Source of the DNA: a virus
DNA length: 64,000 nucleotides
IMG/VR virus record: IMGVR_UViG_3300043786_001845
Location: 1 to 64,000 of that record
Reading direction: 5' to 3' (one strand)
In this document: piece after piece, positions 58,708 through 64,000 of the stretch
Layout: every line of letters begins with the position of its first letter
Position numbering within the stretch: the first letter of the stretch is position 1
Translations under genes and position numbers: made by a program
Notes under the pieces: generated by a model
Told to the model about the DNA's origin: nothing
What the model saw: the letters and a program-made list of their open reading frames with translations, nothing else
Database searches by the model: none

Positions 58708-60249
58708 TCAGGTCCTCGCGAGGATGGTCATCATGTCCTTGACAGACGTTTGGCTGCCGCGCTCCTTGATCTCGCTCATCGGGATGCGGTCGAAGTCGCC
58801 GTCGCCGTCCTCGTAGAAGCGCACCAGGCCGATGCTCTCGTCGACGATCGCGAAACCCATGAGGTTGTGGCTCTTCAGGAGGTCGCGGGCCACGGCCGGC
58901 TTGGAGAAGTCGACGCCGTACAGGCCGCGGATGCGCTCCACCTCGTCGGCGGTCACGATGACGGTCGTGGTCGGGGGCACGAAGCCGCGCTTGGAGACGG
59001 CGGCGACGACCCAGGTGCGGCGCAGGTCGTTCCACTCGGCCTGGCGGCGGAGCGTCTCGAGCATCTTCGTCCCGCCGCTGGTCTTGCTGCTGGCGCGGGC
59101 CTTCGCGGCGCCGAGGTTCAGGACGAAGTCCTTCACGAAGGACGTCTCACCGCTCGTCAGGCGCATGAACTGCAGAAAGAGGCTGTCGCGCTGCAGCGCG
59201 GTGCCGAGGCCGGTCACGAGGTCGACGCTGGGGACGACGTGGGCCACAGCTTTCACGCCGATCATCATCTTGGTCTCGTGGACGTTGTCGCCGCTCTTGT
59301 GGTGGACGGTGAGGTCGAGCAGCACGGGCGGGAAGCGGTTCACCTTGTCGAACTCGGTCGGCTTCCAGCCGGATACCCTGGCCTCGTTGGTGTACACCTC
59401 CAGGGCGTCTTTGGGGAGCTTTTCCATGGACGCGATCAGGCCGACGACTCGCTCGTCGGTCTTCTTCATCTGGTTGAGCAGATCCCTCGCGTCACCGCGC
59501 TGCATGAGCTGGGCGACGAGGCGGGTGAGCTCCTCGCTGTCGTGTTTCGCGGTGCTGTGAGTCTTTACTTTTGCTTCCTGCTCCGCCATTTCAGCTTCCG
59601 GGCTGATCGGCGATCTAGGCTTTGAGCCGGCTCCCGGATTCGCGGAGATGTTGTTCGCCCACAGATTCTCCGCGTCCTTCCGGCTCATCGTGACGGGGTG
59701 CTGGCTCGAGCTTGGCGAGCTATTGGGCTTGAAGTTTCGTATGTTCGAGGTCCTGGGATCCTTCAGGGCTTCTGATAGTATGTGACGCTCCAGCGGCGGG
59801 CGGATCTCCAGCCCGCCGCCCATGGCGGACTCCACGAGGGACACGATGTTCTTCCGGACGTACGCTCCGACCTCGCTGGCGCTCTCGTCGAAGATGGCGT
59901 CCTTCAGCGACGACCCCTGCAGGGAGCTGACGATCGCGCCTTTCCCCCCGCCCTCCCGCGGGTCCAGGTTCGTCACGTAGAGTCGGACGTACTCGGTGGC
60001 GCGGACCTGGACGGCGCGGGAGATGGTCGCCACGGTCTCGGGCGAGAGCGACTCGGACCCGACGACCGGGAAGAGGAGGATGCTGCTCTTCGCCCTCTTG
60101 GCGACGGAGTCGATGGGGCGCTGCAAGAAGTCGTCCGGGCCGTTCAGGTCCCCGGCCGCCTTGTTGAGTTGGTCCGGGGCCGCCCGCAGGCCGCGGACCA
60201 CTCCGGTTAGCTCGCCTACGAGCTCTTTCATGTCATTCAGGAAGCCCAT
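58708..60249 (-). CDS. Large virion-like protein, unknown
   Basis: 513 residues. Starts MGFLNDMKELVGELTGVVRG, with a serine/proline/glutamine-rich linker near residue 180-230 (KPNSSPSSSQHPVTMS). Beta-rich C-terminal domain (TWVVAAVSKRGFVPPTTTVI, FAIVDESIGLVRFYEDGDGD). Neighbours are head-type genes, so a capsid or portal-accessory role is possible. No motif proves it. Confidence 0.5.
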   Translation of the reverse strand: MGFLNDMKELVGELTGVVRGLRAAPDQLNKAAGDLNGPDDFLQRPIDSVAKRAKSSILLFPVVGSESLSPETVATISRAVQVRATEYVRLYVTNLDPREGGGKGAIVSSLQGSSLKDAIFDESASEVGAYVRKNIVSLVESAMGGGLEIRPPLERHILSEALKDPRTSNIRNFKPNSSPSSSQHPVTMSRKDAENLWANNISANPGAGSKPRSPISPEAEMAEQEAKVKTHSTAKHDSEELTRLVAQLMQRGDARDLLNQMKKTDERVVGLIASMEKLPKDALEVYTNEARVSGWKPTEFDKVNRFPPVLLDLTVHHKSGDNVHETKMMIGVKAVAHVVPSVDLVTGLGTALQRDSLFLQFMRLTSGETSFVKDFVLNLGAAKARASSKTSGGTKMLETLRRQAEWNDLRRTWVVAAVSKRGFVPPTTTVIVTADEVERIRGLYGVDFSKPAVARDLLKSHNLMGFAIVDESIGLVRFYEDGDGDFDRIPMSEIKERGSQTSVKDMMTILART

Positions 60250-60254
60250 GTGGA

Positions 60255-60722
60255 TTATTCTCCGGAGGACGGTGTTGATCGATGTACAGCCAATGAATTG
60301 TTACCGGGACTCGCGCATCCCTCCAGGTAAGCGACCAGCTCCGCATCCGTCACCTCGGTCGGCGGCGGGACGAGCCCTTCGACGAAGATCTCGTGACTGG
60401 CGCGGGCGTACGGGCCGCAGAAGCGAATTCCCGAGACCGGCTTTCCGGCGAGGTAGTCCTCGGTGAGCAGGCGCAGCCCGGCCAGGCGCCGTCGGCCGAG
60501 GCCGCACGGGCGGAGGACCGCGAGGAGTGCGCCGTCGCTGACTGCGGTCAGGTCCTCCGGGCGGCCGACGAGCGAGAAGAAGTCCAGCAGGACCTTCTTC
60601 GCCTGGGCTCGCGTGGTCCGGTTCAGCATCAGGCAGCCCACGAGCAGGTGCCACGGGCCGACGGCTGCCAACGTTCTCTGCACGACGCACGGCCTACCGT
60701 CCTCTACGAATCGGATTTCCAT
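60255..60722 (-). CDS. HhH-GPD DNA glycosylase-like protein (MBD4-type)
   Basis: 155 residues. PWHLLVGCLMLNRTTRAQA and DLTAVSDGALLAVLRPCGLG match the start of the MBD4/endonuclease III glycosylase fold, followed by LLTEDYLAGKPVSGIRFCG. The usual catalytic Asp position in the motif G-x-Y-G-x-D-S-x-R-I-F appears as Ala-Ser (PYARASHEIF), so base-excision activity is uncertain. Could be a damage sensor or inactive remnant. Lacks the iron-sulfur cluster cysteines. Confidence 0.6.
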   Translation of the reverse strand: MEIRFVEDGRPCVVQRTLAAVGPWHLLVGCLMLNRTTRAQAKKVLLDFFSLVGRPEDLTAVSDGALLAVLRPCGLGRRRLAGLRLLTEDYLAGKPVSGIRFCGPYARASHEIFVEGLVPPPTEVTDAELVAYLEGCASPGNNSLAVHRSTPSSGE

Positions 60723-60732
60723 GTGTCCTCCG

Positions 60733-60792
60733 AAAAAAAAGAGGGCGGGACCCAGTCGGACTTATTCTTCGGTCCCGTCGGTCGCCCGCCCT
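60733..60792 (-). terminator. Rho-independent terminator with extended stem
   Basis: On the minus strand GGGCGGG ... CCCGCCC encloses a structured insert, followed by TCTTTTTTTT. Ends the 114-residue gene. Confidence 0.8.
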
Positions 60793-60795
60793 TTA

Positions 60796-61140
60796 CTACA
60801 TTACGAGATTGAAGTCTTGGACGACGTCCATCCCGTCCGGCACACGGATGTGAGACGGGATGCTCCCCAGCGCTATCTCCTGGTCGACCTCGTCACAGAC
60901 GAGTTTGGCCAGGTCGAAGACGTAGAAACCGACCACCCTCACGAAATAGTCCTTGAGGATGGGGGCGGTCGCCACCGTCTTAGTCCGTCCGCGGGATCCC
61001 TCCGCGGCTTCGGATAGGTTATGCAGCAGCTGGCGGGACAGCTTGAGGACGAAAACCGACGTGACGCAGTGATGCAGACTCGTCTTCCTCAACGTGACAG
61101 GGGTTCTTGAATTGCGTCCAGACTCGTTCAGGCGGTCCAC
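60796..61140 (-). CDS. Hypothetical protein
   Basis: About 114 residues from GTG 61140; the frame stays open farther upstream (another GTG in the VRTDSRKALW segment near 61224), so the start is unsure. SVFVLKLSRQLLHNLSEAAE and PILKDYFVRVVGFYVFDLAK are coherent helices and strands. No family recognised. It faces the plus-strand virion genes. Confidence 0.5.
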   Translation of the reverse strand: MDRLNESGRNSRTPVTLRKTSLHHCVTSVFVLKLSRQLLHNLSEAAEGSRGRTKTVATAPILKDYFVRVVGFYVFDLAKLVCDEVDQEIALGSIPSHIRVPDGMDVVQDFNLVM

Positions 61141-61284
61141 TGGGCCGCCGCTGCGAGGCGGCGGCTGCGGTTGGATTGCATAGATCTCTCCTACCCATAG
61201 TGCTTTCCGGGAATCGGTCCGCACAAAATGATGATATTCGGGTGAGAGAACAGTTCGTTGTTCAGCTTCCAAGGAGAGCGCCAG

Positions 61285-62181
61285 ATGGCAGTTCCCACCG
61301 ACGGCGGGGGGCCCGACCTCCAGAGAATCTTGAATTCTCGTTTCGTCACTCCGTCCGATCTCATCGACACATTCAACCCGGAGCGCCTCAGCGCCCACGG
61401 GGCCGGCGGGCCGGGCATCGGTCCGGACCCGGCGTCCACGGGGCCGTTCTACGTGTTCGTGACGACGCCGGACCTCAACCTCGACGACAAGGACGCCGGG
61501 CTGAAGCTCGGCATCGGCACGCCGACGGCGCCGCTCGCCATCGCCCGCAAGCTGACCGGGGCGTCGGGATTCATCAAGCTGCTCACGAACATGGCCGAGT
61601 CCTACTCGGTCCAGGACATCGTGATGGACGTCCACCAGATCGCCGACGGCTGGGACGGCTCGCGCCTCACCGTGCCGAAGCACACGCTCAACAGCCGCCA
61701 GGACGGCACCGTGCAGATCGAGTACGCGGAGTGGTCCGGGACCCCGGTGACGACCCTCCACAAGGTGTGGGTGGACTACATCGAGGCCGTGACAAAGGGC
61801 TTCATCTACCCCAAGCAAGACAGCGTGAAGCGGTACATCACTGGTACCATCCTCGACTACGCCAGCTCGATCTACTGCTTCCAGTTGCGGGCAGACGGGC
61901 GAACCATCGAATTCGGAATGCGCTACACCGGGTGCTTCCCGACCGCCATTCCGTACTCGCCCTGGAGCGGCCGCGTCGGCAACCCGGAGGGAATCAAGGT
62001 CACGGTCCCGTACGCGTACTCCTACCTGGAGGTCATGGATATGGCCATCTTCGGCGACTTCAACAGGGCCGCCGGCGGCGCGGGTGTTGTTATCAGCGTG
62101 GAGACGCCCCCCGGAGCCGTCAGATCCACTCTCTGTCTCAACTTCTCCGAGGGCAAACGACTGACCCCGGACGGGGTCTGA
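61285..62181 (+). CDS. Virion-like protein
   Basis: 298 residues with SD GGAG before ATG 61285. Glycine-rich N-terminus, then SVQDIVMDVHQIADGWDGSR, YIEAVTKGFIYPKQDSVKRY, YASSIYCFQLRADGRTIEFG and a beta-rich end. No enzyme motif; style resembles tail-tube or neck proteins of giant phages. 33 bases before the next gene. Confidence 0.55.
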   Translation: MAVPTDGGGPDLQRILNSRFVTPSDLIDTFNPERLSAHGAGGPGIGPDPASTGPFYVFVTTPDLNLDDKDAGLKLGIGTPTAPLAIARKLTGASGFIKLLTNMAESYSVQDIVMDVHQIADGWDGSRLTVPKHTLNSRQDGTVQIEYAEWSGTPVTTLHKVWVDYIEAVTKGFIYPKQDSVKRYITGTILDYASSIYCFQLRADGRTIEFGMRYTGCFPTAIPYSPWSGRVGNPEGIKVTVPYAYSYLEVMDMAIFGDFNRAAGGAGVVISVETPPGAVRSTLCLNFSEGKRLTPDGV

Positions 62182-62214
62182 CTCCATCAAACATTCCGAA
62201 GGAACACCTGGACA

Positions 62215-64000
62215 ATGGCCAACACCAGTTTCTCCCCATCCGTGTATGGGGCTGAGAGCGCCTTGCTCGACCTCGCGGACCACTATCTCGAACCGGGTAC
62301 CTACTCCACACTCAAGAGCGGCCTGTTTGGCTACATGACCGCAGCCATGGCCCAGGTCGCCGCCGAGGGTGCGTACCACCGCAATCTGCTGTACCGCGAG
62401 AACTTTCTCAACACGGCGACGCTCCCGCGGTCTGTCTACAACTACGCCAAGGTCTATGACTACCAGATCGCCGCGGCGACCCCCGCTTCCTGCCGGGCGC
62501 TCATCGGGCTGTACCTGGACGAGGTCCGCGCGGCATTCGGCTCTGAGACTGGCATCTTCTCGATCCCGCGCGGCCACACGGTCTACCTCGGGAAGACCCC
62601 GTTCATCGTGGCCGGGCGCGTTGACCTCACCCTGTTCGGCGGCACCCGCGTCGCCGCCGCATACAACGCTGCGGAGATGGACTTTCCGGACGCAACTGGA
62701 GCGACCCACGTCAGAACGTACATCGCCCCCCAGGTGGTCGACACGACGGGCACCACGAGGTCGGTGGTGTACATGGAAGTGCGCTTGCACCAGGCGGTGA
62801 GAACCGCCGTCGAGTTCCAAGTCGTGTCGTCGAGCACGCTGGAGACGACGTTTTTCCGAGTCGCGGTCCCAGCTGGGTCCCAGCTGGCCGGCTTCGACGT
62901 CTTCTACCTCGGGCCGGGCGAGACGTCCTGGAGGCCGCTGACGGCCGTCTTCAACGAGACCGGTGACCCGCCGATCGAGGACTTCTGCTACTACTCCTAC
63001 ACGGGTGACGGCGCGATCGAGATCTACTTCGTGCCAGTCTCTGGGTACTTCCGCCCGGCCTTCAACAGCCAGCTCCGCGTCGAGCTGGTGCTGACGGAGG
63101 GCGCTGTAGGCAACTTCCAGTTCTCAGGCACGGCCGTGTCCGCCTTCCCCGGTCAGCTCTCCTCTATGGTCGTCCTGAGCGAGCTCTTGACCCACCCGTC
63201 TGGAGGTACTGATGCTGAGAACCTCTTGCAGGTCAAGAAGGGGATCATGCGCAAGATCCTTCTCCGGCGCAACATCGTCATGGAGAGCGACCTCGAGTCA
63301 TACCTCTCCACGGCGGTTGAGCGTGACCGTGTGAACGACTCCATCACGACCTTCATCAAGCGTCGCGACGACGTGCAGACTCGCCTCTTCTCCGCGTTCC
63401 TCCTGCTCAAGGATGCGACCGGGCACGTCGTGCCGACGAACACCGCCCCTATGGACATCGAGCTGGCAGACCTGGACGCGCGGGGGTGGAGCGTGCGCCC
63501 GGGAAGTCTCATCGTCTACGACCGGCGCGCCGGCATATACCGACTGCTGGCCGCCGGCGAGTACCCGGACCGCATGATCTCCGACCCGAACTCGTTCGTG
63601 TACTGCGTGCCGTTCCTGATGTCGTTCCGCCTCTACCCATTCCCGCGGCTCGTGTACTACCGCCTTGCGGCGGCCATCGACTCGGCGGTGGTGACGACTC
63701 CCGGGGACGTGATCGTCACCGACTCCTTCCTCGCGAACTCCATCACGGTGACTCGCAACGCGGTGTACGACGCCGGATACACTATCCGCATTCCAATCGC
63801 GTCGACACTGGACGTGGCCGCCATCGGCGCCCGGTGCCTCGTCCGGTTCAGATTCCTTTCCACGAAGGGCGACGATCTCGGATACGTGGAGGCTGAGGTT
63901 GTGCAGGAAACCAACGTCTTCCAGGCCTTCGTCTCGACGGAGGACCGGTTCGACGACTACAGCCGCATGCTCCTCGTCGACTCGCTTCGGTCCGAGTTGA
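62215..64000 (+). CDS. Baseplate wedge gp6/J-like protein, C-terminus beyond right edge
   Basis: 595 codons are visible, open at the window edge. The N-terminus (LKSGLFGYMTAAMAQVAAEG, YRENFLNTATLPRSVYNYAK) has the heptad-like helices followed by a beta-rich body (YLDEVRAAFGSETGIFSIPR, GAIEIYFVPVSGYFRPAFNS) as in baseplate wedge proteins of contractile phages. SD GGAACACCTGG before ATG 62215. It pairs with the previous virion gene in one transcript. Confidence 0.6.
   Translation, partial: MANTSFSPSVYGAESALLDLADHYLEPGTYSTLKSGLFGYMTAAMAQVAAEGAYHRNLLYRENFLNTATLPRSVYNYAKVYDYQIAAATPASCRALIGLYLDEVRAAFGSETGIFSIPRGHTVYLGKTPFIVAGRVDLTLFGGTRVAAAYNAAEMDFPDATGATHVRTYIAPQVVDTTGTTRSVVYMEVRLHQAVRTAVEFQVVSSSTLETTFFRVAVPAGSQLAGFDVFYLGPGETSWRPLTAVFNETGDPPIEDFCYYSYTGDGAIEIYFVPVSGYFRPAFNSQLRVELVLTEGAVGNFQFSGTAVSAFPGQLSSMVVLSELLTHPSGGTDAENLLQVKKGIMRKILLRRNIVMESDLESYLSTAVERDRVNDSITTFIKRRDDVQTRLFSAFLLLKDATGHVVPTNTAPMDIELADLDARGWSVRPGSLIVYDRRAGIYRLLAAGEYPDRMISDPNSFVYCVPFLMSFRLYPFPRLVYYRLAAAIDSAVVTTPGDVIVTDSFLANSITVTRNAVYDAGYTIRIPIASTLDVAAIGARCLVRFRFLSTKGDDLGYVEAEVVQETNVFQAFVSTEDRFDDYSRMLLVDSLRSEL

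Noticed and set aside
60796-62820. Very long minus-strand open frame spanning 61.1-62.8 kb
   Set aside because: Most of it is antisense to two well-formed plus-strand virion genes with ribosome sites; only its last 114 codons look like real protein.
1-64000. tRNA genes in intergenic gaps
   Set aside because: No cloverleaf-like arrangement with GGTTCRA and CCA was noticed in the gaps between coding genes; a dedicated scan would be needed to exclude them.

Overview
The window looks like a contiguous piece of a large (jumbo-type) tailed myophage genome, GC-rich and densely packed, infecting a Gram-negative bacterium. The phage assignment rests on tail-fibre, baseplate and internal-head genes, a lysis cassette with an inner-membrane spanin and an embedded lipoprotein spanin (hence a host with an outer membrane), pieces of a multisubunit RNA polymerase beta-prime chain, a phage chaperonin, and translationally coupled genes throughout. 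No tRNA, rRNA, integrase or CRISPR array was seen.

Layout. 1-8.6 kb (minus): an FG-GAP repeat protein cut by the left edge, an FG-GAP remnant, three related tail-fibre-like proteins and a large virion-like protein. 8.7-10.5 kb (plus): endolysin, holin-like membrane protein, Rz, embedded Rz1. 10.5-11.8 kb (minus): a virion-like protein. 11.8-17.1 kb (minus): a compact six-gene operon with a JAMM/JAB peptidase, a ThiF/E1-like adenylating enzyme, a protein with an E2 (UBC) active-site signature, and a third protein whose C-terminus may be a beta-grasp ubiquitin-like domain. This is the standout system. 17.2-22.2 kb (minus): a DnaQ-type exonuclease, a SleB-type hydrolase broken by a frameshift, a repeat-bounded inserted segment, and the N-terminal half of RNAP beta-prime interrupted by a group I intron carrying an HNH endonuclease. 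22.4-25.2 kb (plus): a P-loop guanylate-kinase-like protein and unknowns. 25.3-32.8 kb (minus): an EDxHD-type homing endonuclease, the C-terminal half of RNAP beta-prime, and tail/baseplate proteins. 32.9-35.2 kb (plus): a likely Acb2 cyclic-nucleotide sponge between two paralogous unknowns. 35.3-47.8 kb (minus): RNase HI, dCTP deaminase family, cold-shock protein, small unknowns, DNA primase, GroEL-like chaperonin and baseplate proteins. 47.8-48.2 kb: an AT-rich island bounded by GC-rich palindromes, an origin or divergent-promoter candidate. 48.2-55.6 kb (plus): a PD-(D/E)XK nuclease, Dps, membrane/coiled-coil proteins, a two-domain protease-like membrane protein, a FEN-like protein and a hub-like protein. 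55.7-61.1 kb (minus): tandem internal-head-like paralogues, large virion-like proteins and an HhH glycosylase. 61.3-64 kb (plus): a virion protein and a baseplate-wedge-like protein running off the right edge.

How they fit. Virion, lysis, transcription and replication genes are interleaved, as in phiKZ-like giant phages. The RNAP gene is split and invaded by two kinds of homing endonuclease. The E1-E2-JAB operon sits between virion-like genes, so its product could modify virion or host proteins; together with the Acb2-like protein it suggests involvement in conflict with CBASS-type immunity, but that link is inference. Family assignments were made by eye from motifs; no database search was possible.
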